From Andalucia godoyi (Eukaryota > Discoba > Jakobea > Jakobida > Andaluciidae), in the NCBI GenBank assembly GCA_009859145.1, contig VRVR01000004.1:248001-312000 (forward strand): a stretch of 64,000 nucleotides of DNA. The letters are read 5' to 3'. The translations under genes were made by a program, and so were the position numbers. Shown piece by piece: positions 48,389 through 57,986 of the stretch (positions within the stretch are counted from its first letter, which is position 1; each line of letters begins with the position of its first letter). The notes under the pieces are model-generated. The model made no database searches. It had not been told where the DNA came from and saw nothing but the letters and a program-made list of their open reading frames with translations.

Positions 48389-50998
48389 ATGGATCCGTCT
48401 TCTCGTCCGCCACTTTCGCTTCTCATCAACAAACTTGGAAATGTTTCCAGTCGGCTGTTTACTCCAAATGTAGACCATAGTGCTAATGTTCAGCTCGTCC
48501 ATCACCATCACCAACAGTATCACCCACTTCCCCAGCATCTCCATCAACTCCATCAGCATAATTCTCATCATAATCCTCATGCCGATGAAGTGTCCTTTTC
48601 GGAGTCGTCACACCCTCTGTTTCCGAGTGCCGCATCTTTGAACGGAAATGCAGTTTTGAACCAAAATGTATCACAGGCTTCTGCCAGCGAAGACTCTGGA
48701 GCATCTGCACATTCGTCTGTTCCGATTTCCAATGTTTTCCCATCAACCAGCGGAAACAGCACCGGTAATGACAACAGCAGCAGCAGCAGTATCGGCGGCG
48801 GTGGTGGTGCGCGCCATAGTCACAGTAACGTCAACAGTAGCCGTAACAGCAGTAGCAGCGATCACATAATGACGGCTAATAGCAGCAACAATATTAGTAT
48901 CAATGTTGACTATGCTGGCGGCTCGAACAATGGTGCAAGCCAGGAAGTTGATTTGTTGTGCATGGATCAATCTGCAAATCTTGGCTCATCGTCAACAGCG
49001 CTGCACCACAGTATCCGTAGTAATGGTGCAAGTAATGTATCAGCTGCAGTGATGGCGAGGATGTTTGTTCCGTTTCCGCAGGTAACAACAGTTCATTTTT
49101 CATCCGGAAATTCAATTCCTGTTTCATTTCCGAATCCTTTGAATGCCGATTCGTCTGCAGCTGGAACTGTGTCTTCTTCTTCTTCTTCCTCTTCTTCGAC
49201 GCCATCCGCAGCGTCTTCCGTGTCAGCAATTTCAGGTCTATCGCCGCTGAATCCGATCAGCGGCCAGAATAGTAACAACGGAAGTGTCAACATGACAGGA
49301 AACGTGACGAATGTTCGCGGTGTCGCTGTTTCAAGCTCTACCGCCGCCGTTTTGAATTCTTCGAGCGGTACACGGAAAAGGAATCGACCGACGAAAGGAA
49401 AATGGAAGTTTCGATGGACGTTTGAGGATGACCAGAAATTGAGGGAGGCGGTGACGATGTACCAAGATTTGCCGGTTACCTGGAGATTCATTGCAGATAT
49501 TGTGGGCGGCGGAAAGACGGCCAATTCTTGTTATCAGCGATGGAATCGAACTCTAGGAACACAAATCCGAAAGGGGCCGTTTTCGACAGCAGAGTTGTAT
49601 GCATTGGCCAAAGCGGTAGCACAAGAAGGCGAGACATGGGCCCTCGTTTCGCTCTTGGTTCCGGGGCGCACGGATACGCAGTGCAGGATGCAGTGGACAA
49701 ACATCAAGTGCGGAAAGATCAAGAGTGAATATGCGGCATGGCTTCGCAGATATGTTGAACTGCATTCGCCGCAGGAGGCTGTTGTCTCAGATATGCACTC
49801 TGCAGCGTCGTCTTCATCAGAAGCAGGGGCGCACCAACATCCGGGAATGTCTGTCGAAGATGCAGCACGGGCGCAGCTTGTGAAACAGATCGAGGAGTGG
49901 GTCTCGGAGGATCCGGATCGACAGCTGGTTACGACGACGAAGAAATACGAATTGAATCCAGAATCGTTGAAAATGCCAGACAAGACACTTGTGCAGCTCG
50001 AGTTTGGAGAAGAAGTGTTTCGTCGCGAATGGGCGTCCGGAAAGCGCGGGCTTCGTCACCGCGTGCGTGGTGGAGAAGAATTTCGTCCTCTTGCTACTGG
50101 TTTTACTTCTGCTGCTGCTGCCTCTGGCTCAGCTTCAGCTTCTGGTTCTAGTTCTGCTTTCTCCTCTTATGCATCGACGGTGTCTGCTGTTGCTGTTGCT
50201 TCTTCTTCTTCTTCTTCTTCTTCTTCTTCTACCAAATCTTCTGCTGCTGCTGGTTCTTCATCGGTATCGGCATCGGGGACAATGGGATCTCTTTCAAGCC
50301 CCCCTTCTGGTCAGCATCCGCGGTCGGTTGGGCTGCATTCTCATCCTCAATTGCATCATCATGCTGCACAGTCCGTGCAGTTGCTCCACCATCACCATGC
50401 TCTGCACCACGTCCATCATCATGAAATTCAGAACACCCAGCAAGATTCCCATATCCAGCTGAGTACATTCATCGCGCAACATGATGATCCGAACGATCCA
50501 ACAAACGGCGGTGGCGACGATGCAGTGGAACCGCAGCCACATCACCATCATCACGACGACGACCACCATCACCAACTTCATCATCACGACGATCATCACG
50601 GACACCATCATCACCAGTCCATGGATCATCTGGACAACGATGATGATCAAGATGAAGAGGAAGACGAAGAGGATGACGAAGAGGATGATGATGATGATGA
50701 TGATGAAATCGATGAAGAGGAACGTCATCTTCGGGAGCATGATGTTGTCGTGGAAATTGGCGAGGAGGACGACAACGTCCACGTGTCTGTAAATGCCGAC
50801 GAGCATGTCCCGACCGTCCCCTCTGGGCACGGAATGGACTTGCAGCACGTTTCCGTTCTCGAGCATCCGCACGGGATGGAGACTGGACTTTCTGAAACAC
50901 AGACAATGGATCTCATCAAGGACGATGACGACGTCCAGAACGATGACGATGTTCGAGAACCTGCTAGCAAGCGGTTGCGCCACAGCGATCTGCATTAA
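48389..50998 (+). CDS. Myb/SANT two-repeat DNA-binding protein
   Basis: 869 aa from the ATG at 48389; the frame extends upstream only through the TG repeat. N-terminal 1-335 is Ser/Asn/His/Gly-rich. Two Myb repeats follow a KRNRPTKGKW basic entry at about residues 340-390 (W...EDDQKLREAV...TWRFIADIVGGGKT...CYQRW) and 394-440 (KGPFSTAELYALAKAV...WALVS...PGRTDTQCRMQW). Trp positions are partly replaced by F, as in R2-type repeats. The C-terminal 300 residues comprise Ala/Ser runs, a His-rich block and a long D/E run (about 755-785), ending in KRLRHSDLH. It is probably a nuclear transcription factor of the general SNAPC4/Bas1-like Myb class. The target is unknown. Confidence 0.75.
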   Translation: MDPSSRPPLSLLINKLGNVSSRLFTPNVDHSANVQLVHHHHQQYHPLPQHLHQLHQHNSHHNPHADEVSFSESSHPLFPSAASLNGNAVLNQNVSQASASEDSGASAHSSVPISNVFPSTSGNSTGNDNSSSSSIGGGGGARHSHSNVNSSRNSSSSDHIMTANSSNNISINVDYAGGSNNGASQEVDLLCMDQSANLGSSSTALHHSIRSNGASNVSAAVMARMFVPFPQVTTVHFSSGNSIPVSFPNPLNADSSAAGTVSSSSSSSSSTPSAASSVSAISGLSPLNPISGQNSNNGSVNMTGNVTNVRGVAVSSSTAAVLNSSSGTRKRNRPTKGKWKFRWTFEDDQKLREAVTMYQDLPVTWRFIADIVGGGKTANSCYQRWNRTLGTQIRKGPFSTAELYALAKAVAQEGETWALVSLLVPGRTDTQCRMQWTNIKCGKIKSEYAAWLRRYVELHSPQEAVVSDMHSAASSSSEAGAHQHPGMSVEDAARAQLVKQIEEWVSEDPDRQLVTTTKKYELNPESLKMPDKTLVQLEFGEEVFRREWASGKRGLRHRVRGGEEFRPLATGFTSAAAASGSASASGSSSAFSSYASTVSAVAVASSSSSSSSSSTKSSAAAGSSSVSASGTMGSLSSPPSGQHPRSVGLHSHPQLHHHAAQSVQLLHHHHALHHVHHHEIQNTQQDSHIQLSTFIAQHDDPNDPTNGGGDDAVEPQPHHHHHDDDHHHQLHHHDDHHGHHHHQSMDHLDNDDDQDEEEDEEDDEEDDDDDDDEIDEEERHLREHDVVVEIGEEDDNVHVSVNADEHVPTVPSGHGMDLQHVSVLEHPHGMETGLSETQTMDLIKDDDDVQNDDDVREPASKRLRHSDLH

Positions 50999-51119
50999 TA
51001 GTTCCCCCCCCCCCCCCTCTTTTTTCTTTATTCCCTTCTCTGTTCGTTTTTGTAAATATGCTTGCTTCCGTTTCAATCTGCCTTTCTACCGCAGTTCCTT
51101 TAAAGTTATTGTTCTTCTT

Positions 51120-51492
51120 GTTCGCTCGCCAAAACACGAATCATTATTGGTCATCGGGCCAAACTGTCACCGAAGACAGATCCAGTTTCGGGAGAACACC
51201 AACTCTCCCATGCAGATTGCTCTGCACCAAAGGGGTCATCGCCTCTTCCTGCTCTCCGCCTCCGACAAGAGGGGGATCAACGGGTTTCTTGATTCTCGGT
51301 ATCTTCGGGCACGGCCAGTTTGAGATTGTTGGGAAGATCGTCTCTTTGGAGCCATGAGATGCCTTGTCTTTGTCTCTGATGAAAGGTGCTGCTTGAGGGT
51401 TCGATTAAAAAATATTGAGGAAAAAAAAACCAGAAAATAGTGGAAGGAAGAAAAGCGGGGACTTGACTGCGGTTAGAAAATCGTATTGTTTA
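51120..51492 (+). repeat. Dispersed repeat, copy B
   Basis: The second copy of the element at 34360-34732, in the same orientation and starting about 120 bp after the Myb stop codon. The core 51131-51469 has no indels relative to copy A. The plus-strand ATG of copy A is ACG here, whereas the 86-codon minus-strand frame is unchanged. Confidence 0.85.
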
Positions 51493-51518
51493 AAGTACAA
51501 TGCTGATACACAAAGCTG

Positions 51519-54020
51519 TCATCCGTCCGATCCGTCGAGGCCATCGGATCGAGAATCGTCCATATCAAGATCGTCGTCATCGTGCCGACTCGCATTGTTG
51601 CCATAAAACCCTGGAGAATACACGTCTTGATCGGAGATGTGCCAATTGTCAAAGTCATCATTGGACTTGAAATCCTCTGATCGATATCTGCTGGGGATCG
51701 CAGAGCCATTCGAGGCAGGTGGTGCTGCAAGATTGCCCGAACCTTTCGACGACGGCCGAACAATCGAGCCACCCATACGACCTTGCATTGCAAGAAGATG
51801 CGACTCCGCCGCGTACGACGACTGGTAGGAATCCATGTCGTGGACTTCCTCTCCGTCGATGGATTCTTGCCACGTCGAATTATAATAATCAAATTTCTTC
51901 TGTCGAACAATGGCAGCCCATTCATCATTCGTCTCCAGAATAACATCCAAAGTCTGGTCCGTCATCTTGCGGATCTCTTCATTTGAATCGTACAAAAGTT
52001 CCACAAGATACGGAATGATGTGGGGATGGCGCAGCAACGCAGAACGGGCAATGGGCTTCGTGACCAGTGCAAAGAACACATAGGAAATTTGTAGAACCAT
52101 CTCGTCGTCTTCCTGCTTGTCGACAAGCAAATCGCACAACGAATGAACGAGAGCAGATTTTGACACCAGATCCGCACACTTTTCGTCATGCATCATCGTT
52201 CCGATCAAGATGACAATCTCCAGCACAACGTCGTCTTCTGCATATCCAGGAACAAGGTTCTTGGTCATGAATTCAATGAGGTGGTAACGCACAATCATTC
52301 CAGAAAAGTCAATTGATTGCAAGTTGAGATTTGCCAAAGTTCCGAGCACTTCGACCAAAAAGTCCGATGCCTCATCGATATCTGCATTAGCGAACTGCGC
52401 AACACACGCCCCGAAATCATGCGCATACATTGCCAATCGCTTCTTCACAGAGTCATGCATCGAAAAGTTCCGCACGGCCTTCATCAACAACGGGTCTTGT
52501 GTACGCAAGGATCGCTGAACCATGACGTCGAGGCCCGTAACCGCGGTGCTTCGACCGCTGGCGTTCTGGTAGTTTTGCTGGACGTGCATTGGAACTGGGA
52601 AACCGGACATTGCCTCTGCGTTCCGCACATTGGATGCCAAATTGACAGTCAACGCGACAAGCTCACGATTCATGTGCAACCAATCTCCCGACTGCGGATC
52701 GACTTCTGGGTAATTCAAGAGCAGATCCATGACCGCTGAGAGTCCGTCTGAGTATAAGAACATGGACCGGCAATTCTCGTCCAACGTGAACTGGTACAAC
52801 AATCGCAGCACGATTTGCAGGTGCTGTGACTTTTGGAGCAAAGCTACCAATCGAGGAACAACCCCGCCGTCCAGGAACTGAGTTCGAAACGACGGATCAA
52901 AGGACAAGTTGATCATCAGCCGGATCAGTCTGTCCATTGAAACTTCATTCAGTGCCTTCTTCGCGGTTCCAAACAGCGCGCTGAGTCTCTGCGCAACTTC
53001 ATGCTCTCTCATTTCATCCTTGTTCTCTGCAAAGATGGACAGCTTCTTCAAAAATGTCAGCGTGACTGTCAGCAACTCCGCAGACAGGTATGTTCTTTGC
53101 AATACTGAACACAGATAGAACACCAGATTCTTGTTTCTCATTTTTCTCTCAATTGCAATGTCCTCGGCGAGATTTAACAAGATGGAAAACGCAATCGTGA
53201 GCAGCGTATTCTGCAAAGGGGCAATTTCCTTCCTTTCTGCATCCTTGTCTCGAACGCTCCACCTCTTCATTTCCAACTCCACCATAGACATCACAACGGC
53301 CCCGACTTTATGCTGCGTAATAATCGGGTGAAACTGTGAAAAGTGCGCCATTGCATAAAACACATACAGCAGATTCATCAGGTAATCATACGACTTCTTT
53401 CCTTCTTCTCTCAGCTCGCGGGACAGCAGGTTCATGAGCGATTCATTGGTCGCAAGTAGTTCAAGGGCAGCAGGCTGTTTGGACAGCAGTGCAATCTTTG
53501 CGGATCCAACAGTCTTTTCCTTGATGTCCACCGAGTACAGAGCTTCCATATACTCTGACAAGTTGTTGATGCTGACATCCGAACCATCGACATTCTGCGA
53601 GTTGTAATCCACTGAATTTCGGTACTGCTGCTGTTGTGACGACGATGGCGGTTGTTTGTTCTGTTGTTGCGAAGACCTTTGCGAGATGCGTCGTTGAAGG
53701 ACATATATGACGTCCTCGATCGAATTCAGCTTGGATGAATCGAGAAATCGAGAAGAAGCAACCAGCTTCTTCGCAAGCGCCGAAATATCCGTGTACTCGT
53801 CTAATTCACGCACCAACGAAATTGTCTTGTGTCCTTCTTTCACTTTGCAATCGATCTTCCGATCATTCGCGTCAAATGTCGTCGTCTCAACTTGGAAGTT
53901 CACAAGAATCGCAAGCTCGTTTGCATCCGCTTCAATCCTACCCACGCGTACCTTCTTCTTCTCTCGAGTCGCAGCCGGGGCCGCAGCCGAAGCTGATGAA
54001 CTCGGCAATGTTTGAGACAT
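51519..54020 (-). CDS. KIFAP3: Kinesin-associated protein 3 (KAP3), kinesin-2 subunit
   Basis: 833 aa from the ATG at 54020; the TTG six bases upstream is discarded. A conserved N-terminal domain (about 20-110; VRVGRIEADANELAILVNFQ, RKIDCKVKEGHKTI) leads into armadillo repeats (about 165-720), including YVFYAMAHFSQFHPIITQHKVG and IPYLVELLYDSNEEIRK. A Q/S-rich insert sits at about 120-145, and the C-terminal 100 residues are D/S/G-rich and disordered. KAP3 links the heterotrimeric kinesin-2 motor to intraflagellar-transport cargo, so the organism builds cilia by canonical IFT. No KIF3 motor gene lies in the window. Confidence 0.92.
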   Translation of the reverse strand: MSQTLPSSSASAAAPAATREKKKVRVGRIEADANELAILVNFQVETTTFDANDRKIDCKVKEGHKTISLVRELDEYTDISALAKKLVASSRFLDSSKLNSIEDVIYVLQRRISQRSSQQQNKQPPSSSQQQQYRNSVDYNSQNVDGSDVSINNLSEYMEALYSVDIKEKTVGSAKIALLSKQPAALELLATNESLMNLLSRELREEGKKSYDYLMNLLYVFYAMAHFSQFHPIITQHKVGAVVMSMVELEMKRWSVRDKDAERKEIAPLQNTLLTIAFSILLNLAEDIAIERKMRNKNLVFYLCSVLQRTYLSAELLTVTLTFLKKLSIFAENKDEMREHEVAQRLSALFGTAKKALNEVSMDRLIRLMINLSFDPSFRTQFLDGGVVPRLVALLQKSQHLQIVLRLLYQFTLDENCRSMFLYSDGLSAVMDLLLNYPEVDPQSGDWLHMNRELVALTVNLASNVRNAEAMSGFPVPMHVQQNYQNASGRSTAVTGLDVMVQRSLRTQDPLLMKAVRNFSMHDSVKKRLAMYAHDFGACVAQFANADIDEASDFLVEVLGTLANLNLQSIDFSGMIVRYHLIEFMTKNLVPGYAEDDVVLEIVILIGTMMHDEKCADLVSKSALVHSLCDLLVDKQEDDEMVLQISYVFFALVTKPIARSALLRHPHIIPYLVELLYDSNEEIRKMTDQTLDVILETNDEWAAIVRQKKFDYYNSTWQESIDGEEVHDMDSYQSSYAAESHLLAMQGRMGGSIVRPSSKGSGNLAAPPASNGSAIPSRYRSEDFKSNDDFDNWHISDQDVYSPGFYGNNASRHDDDDLDMDDSRSDGLDGSDG

Positions 54021-54812
54021 TTTCAATTAAATCTTCCTCTTTTTTTTTCCCCTTCCGCGTCTTGATTCTTTTCTAACGTTCAGAAAACAAGCGCGCGCGC
54101 ACACACACACACACACACAAGTACTGGTTAAGGAACAGGTCGTTGTGTGAAATTTAAAATTTAAAAAATAAATAATTTAAAAAACCAAATAGGTAATGTA
54201 TAAAGTATATAACAATAATTAATTGAACAATCTCCCTGAAAAAGAAACCATAGAACGCTGATTAGGGCGTTTGAAAGAAACCCAATTCGGGGGTGTGTTA
54301 ACGGTGAGTCTACGACAGTCACTTCCAAACACCCGTTCACGCTGTGTCGTGCTTCGTGTGCAAAGAGAGGCGACCGAAAACGATTTTTTGATGCGCAGCG
54401 GATTTGTTCTCTGTTTTTTGTTTTTTGCAGAATCCCACCTTTTGGGCCTGGGTTTAGGTCCGAAAGCGCAAGAAGCGTTTAATGTTCAAATATGGTGTCG
54501 AGTCAGTGGCGCCGTTCTTTAAAGTTTTGCAAATCACTCATGTGGACGGAGGTCTTGACGGGAGTTGTCAGAAATTGAGCGTTCACTTCTTTGTACAGCT
54601 TAGTAGGACATCTACCCTGCGTGCGGACCGCGTTTTTGTGCCGGACTATCGATTTGCAAATAATAACTATAACAACTACAGCAACTACAACAACTACAAC
54701 AACAACAACAATAATAATAATAGCTGTAAATACGGATGAATGGAAAACATGCCAATTTATGGTGGTAAGAGTGCACTTCTGCTTGCGTATGAGTGTGTGT
54801 GGCGGTGTGCAG
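54021..54812. other. Intergenic region with microsatellites
   Basis: 792 bp between two minus-strand genes. CG/CA dinucleotide repeat at about 54091-54119, very AT-rich 54150-54230, and ACAACT/AAC/AAT repeats at 54660-54725. A plus-strand frame at 54482-54739 ends in poly-Asn from the repeat and is not called. Confidence 0.5.
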
Positions 54813-55397
54813 TCAAGCGAGGTTGGACGACTTGGAGGAGGAGTTGGACGAGGTGGACATGGAGAGTGCTCCATGATCTCCGAGTCCCTTTATGCCACCT
54901 TTGGAAGATGGAGGCGAATGGCCCATGAGTTTCGCTTTGAGGTACCCAAACGCATGAATCATCTTGCTGGAAGGCACATCCCAGTACTCGGCAAGATCGA
55001 TCTTAATGCACAGGAGACATGTATGCGGGTCGTCGACACCGCCCGGGAACCACGTTCGGAAAGACTCGCTCCAAAGCTCCTTGAGCCGCTCCTTGTCATA
55101 CACGTGGGTCGCCACTCCGGAGAGTGAGACGTACGCGTTCTTGGACGGATCCGAGTAGGACACGTTCACACGGGCGTTCTCCTGCGTCTCCTGCATCTTA
55201 TGTGAGTCGCGCTGCGTGAAGAACCACACGCAGCCGTCCGAGGCACAGCTCTGTTTTGGCAGTGTCGCCATCGGCCGAGAGCGAAGAGAGTTCATCTCGG
55301 CATCATAGGTCGTCAGCATCGCAATCTTGATGTTCCGAATCATTTCCCACACCTTTGCCTGGTTACTCTGATCATTGTCATTCATCTGTCCCTGCAT
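54813..55397 (-). CDS. Pyridoxamine 5'-phosphate oxidase-like (general stress protein 26 type) protein
   Basis: 194 aa from the ATG at 55397; the TTG at 55409 is not used. The split-barrel flavin-binding fold is seen in IKIAMLTTYDAEMNSLRSRPM, VWFFTQRDSHKMQE, VNVSYSDPSKNAYVSLSGVA and the C-terminal ...LLCIKIDLAEYWDVPSSKM. This order and the W-x2-P/T...YWD end are typical of the bacterial GSP26/YdaG branch, also present patchily in fungi and algae. It probably binds FMN, F420 or heme. Substrate unknown. The last 35 residues are Ser/Lys-rich. Acquisition from bacteria is plausible but untested. Confidence 0.8.
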   Translation of the reverse strand: MQGQMNDNDQSNQAKVWEMIRNIKIAMLTTYDAEMNSLRSRPMATLPKQSCASDGCVWFFTQRDSHKMQETQENARVNVSYSDPSKNAYVSLSGVATHVYDKERLKELWSESFRTWFPGGVDDPHTCLLCIKIDLAEYWDVPSSKMIHAFGYLKAKLMGHSPPSSKGGIKGLGDHGALSMSTSSNSSSKSSNLA

Positions 55398-55956
55398 TAT
55401 CGCCGCCAATCAATCTAATTGATAAATAATACAAAGGTGGTTTTTGTCCCTGATATCCACTCTTTGTACTGCGTATTCGGTGTTTGCCTATCGCCAGTAC
55501 CTCCCCGTTTTACTTTTTTATATGTTCATCCGGAAAAGAAAAAAAAAACAGAAAGAAAACAGAAGAAGAAGCAAGATTTGGCACAGTCCTTGCCTCCTTC
55601 GCACCCCGCGTCTCCAAGACGTCCTCCCGCAACACATTCACAGCAACCTTTTTATTTGTTGAAGTTCTGGTTTGCGTCGTGGAAGAAGTGCAGTTGAACT
55701 TGCGGCTTTGTGAGCCTCTCTCCCCCCCCAATCGACCCAGCGGAACGCGTGCAGCGCCTGTAGTCCAACTCCTCTTTTCCAACGTCTGCATGGGTGAGTA
55801 TCGACAGAATAATAAAGCCTTCACGTTTTTCAAAAAACCAAACCAATAACACAAACGTTTTTTTCGTTCTTGTTTCTGCGTGTACTTTTTTTTTTTTTTG
55901 GTTGCAAATTCTTTTTTCCCGCAATTAAAAAGAGAAGTTAAGAATATTTGGCGAAA
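55398..55956. other. Divergent promoter region, nothing else supported
   Basis: 559 bp between the PNPOx-like gene and the CFAP144-like gene. Frames on the plus strand (55419-55849) are K/P/S-rich shadows without start context. T- and A-runs occur at 55885-55905. Confidence 0.45.
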
Positions 55957-56436
55957 ATGGCGATGAATTGGAAGTCGGAGAAGATCAATGAGATCTCAAA
56001 GAACAAGATTTGGTGTGAGTCGATTGCAAAGGAAGAAAAGCATCTTCGACCGATTGAGCATTACGATGTCGATCCGCGTCACGTATATTCGATAGCGGAA
56101 AAACCAAATACTCGCCCTGCGCGGTTTCTGGACAAGTACACTCGGGTTGTGCTTCCGGAAGAAACGAAGCTTCGCACTCTTGAAAATATGATTTCGGAGC
56201 CAAACGACTTTTCAGAAAAGTTTGCATCGACTCGGAAAACACCAGTGCAAAAACTCGATGAACCGCTTACAACGCAGCAGGAGCTTGGCTGGGAACTGGC
56301 CAAATCAGGCTCGCCGTCAAAAAGAAGATTCTACTATCCTAAGACACAGTGCGATGTCACACGGTTTGCTGCGGAGCTCGTGAAGGCCAATGTTCTTTCT
56401 GGAGAGCCGAAGGGACCGAAGAAGAAGGGTGCGTGA
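55957..56436 (+). CDS. CFAP144: CFAP144/FAM183-like ciliary microtubule protein
   Basis: 159 aa from the ATG at 55957 (ATG 55963 is also possible). An N-terminal helix with K/E is followed by a proline-punctuated extended chain. The C-terminal QQELGWELAKSGSPSKRRFY, then YPKTQCDVTRFAAELVKAN, parallels the conserved QEIGW...DITLYKAKMW segment of FAM183/CFAP144. The tail GPKKKGA is basic. Members are microtubule inner proteins of motile axonemal doublets. The full-length match is modest, so assignment is by the C-terminal block and size. Confidence 0.65.
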   Translation: MAMNWKSEKINEISKNKIWCESIAKEEKHLRPIEHYDVDPRHVYSIAEKPNTRPARFLDKYTRVVLPEETKLRTLENMISEPNDFSEKFASTRKTPVQKLDEPLTTQQELGWELAKSGSPSKRRFYYPKTQCDVTRFAAELVKANVLSGEPKGPKKKGA

Positions 56437-56643
56437 GCGACAGCGCAAACAACAAGAAGAAGAAGAAGGGGGGAAAAATTGCTTTTGCTTTGTATTATGT
56501 ATGTATAGAATTCTGCCTTGTATGGGGGTTTCTCCCACCACCACCGCCTCTGCATCCCAATGTGGACCCGTAAAGCACTTGCCCGAATGATGATGACTGC
56601 TGTTTTTGTTTTGTTGGATTGGCTTGTTGTGATCATGCTTATT

Positions 56644-57201
56644 TTATTGGGGAACATTGCACCAACAGGATTCCTTGATCCACGACTTCTCGGCCTTGGA
56701 GGGCTGTCGAATGTGCACGCCCGAGTACGTAAAGATCGCGTCGTCAACAGGGCTGTAGTATCCGTACCCCACGTCGAAGCAAGCGCTTGGTACCGTACTT
56801 CTGTCGTTTGAAAAAACGGAGTTTCCTGCCGGTGGAATCGCCATTCGTTCGCAGTGGAACCTTCTGTCTGAAGTAAACGTGCAGTACTCCCACTTTCCAC
56901 CATCCTTGCTCTGCTGCTGCTGCTGCACATCCTTGTAAAACAGCGCATCCGGGAATATATACGTCCCTTTCACTTCTTTTCCTTGGTCCCATTCACAAAT
57001 GTACATGCCGCCGTCCGGAAAATGAATCACGCCCTTTCCGTGGAAATGAGAGTCCTTGAACTCCCCGGAATACAGATTGCCGTTGGGAAACCGAAACACA
57101 CCATTGCCTTCCATTCGCCCACTGACCAACTCGCCTTCATAGGAATTCCCATTCACAAACTCCAGGGTTCCGTGCGTATCCAGCGGCGAAACAGTCGTCA
57201 T
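56644..57201 (-). CDS. MORN5: MORN repeat-containing protein 5
   Basis: 185 aa from an ATG at 57201. Three MORN repeats (about 17-85) have the forms YEGELVSGRMEGNGVFRFPN, YSGEFKDSHFHGKGVIHFPD and YICEWDQGKEVKGTYIFPD, followed by a MORN5-type C-terminal region (WEYCTFTSDRRFHCERM...CFDVGYGYYSPV...WIKESCW). A glutamine insert (QQQQQ, CAG repeat near 56920) is extra. MORN5 is a small axonemal protein found in ciliated lineages. It shares the divergent 370-bp interval with the mS35-like gene. Confidence 0.88.
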   Translation of the reverse strand: MTTVSPLDTHGTLEFVNGNSYEGELVSGRMEGNGVFRFPNGNLYSGEFKDSHFHGKGVIHFPDGGMYICEWDQGKEVKGTYIFPDALFYKDVQQQQQSKDGGKWEYCTFTSDRRFHCERMAIPPAGNSVFSNDRSTVPSACFDVGYGYYSPVDDAIFTYSGVHIRQPSKAEKSWIKESCWCNVPQ

Positions 57202-57572
57202 TTTTCGATCCGCCTCCTTTTATTCCGTGCGTGTCTATACGTATATATAAAAATGCGAAAATGTATGGATGTAGACCCGTGTGTGTGCACTCCTTCTTCG
57301 CTGCATAATCATTGTCAAACTTCTGGAAACAGAAGAAGAAGAAACGACGGATTTGTCTCCAATTCCCGCAAAACCGTTTGGCCCTTCCCTAGCATCAAGC
57401 AAAAAGCTAAGCTCAAAACGCCCTCCTTGCATCAAGCCTTGTTCATTTTGTTTTGCATTCCTTTCGCATTAAAAGAAAGGACTTTATTATTTTGATTCTG
57501 CATGTTTTCAAAGAATAAAAACCTAAACATCCTTAAATTGATTTAAGGAGAAACTCTTTGATTTCTTAAGAA
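57202..57572. other. Divergent promoter region MORN5 / mS35-like
   Basis: 371 bp. AT-rich near 57470-57570. No feature beyond probable leaders. Confidence 0.45.
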
Positions 57573-57674
57573 ATGTTGCGAATTGCATTTTCAAGATTGG
57601 TGTCATCATCATCATCACCATCGGCTGCGGCATCGTCGTCTGCTGCAGTTGCTGTGGCCAGTTCGAATGGAATG

Positions 57675-57720
<46 letters not shown>

Positions 57721-57986
57721 GTATTTCCTACACGCATGTTGCGCATATTGATCCAGCTGCGCACATTGGAGGCCATCCATCCGAGCGAAAAGTGACGTTG
57801 GAAGTTCCTGTGCAAGCGCTGGGACTTTCAGCACCACAGTTGGAAAAACTTGCATTGATTGCAGGACCTCGGATCTCAAGAGGCGTCTTGAAAATCACTG
57901 CTGAGCGGTTTTCTTCGATGCAGCAAAACAAGGAGTGGACCAAACAAACTCTCGATAACCTCCTGGAAGAAGTCAAGAAGCCATGA
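57573..57986 (+). CDS. MRPS35: Mitochondrial small-subunit ribosomal protein mS35-like
   Basis: 137 aa. The N terminus MLRIAFSRLVSSSSS is a good mitochondrial presequence. A Ser/Asn repeat encoded by (AACAGC)n follows (residues 35-50). The conserved part (about 70-135) has KVTLEVPVQALGLSAPQLEK, then LALIAGPRISRGVLKITAERF and QNKEWTKQTLDNLLEE, matching the MRPS28/mS35 domain pattern (laGpRy...ltiers...qN). It is much shorter than animal mS35 because only the core domain is present. Function is in the mitoribosome small subunit. Confidence 0.7.
57676..57720 (+). repeat. (AACAGC)n hexanucleotide repeat in coding sequence
   Basis: In-frame repeat encoding alternating Asn-Ser within the presumed presequence region of the mS35-like gene. 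Confidence 0.9.

Noticed and set aside
54482-54739. Plus-strand 85-codon frame with poly-Asn end
   Set aside because: The C-terminal third is the translated AAC/AAT microsatellite and the rest has no recognisable domain or start context.
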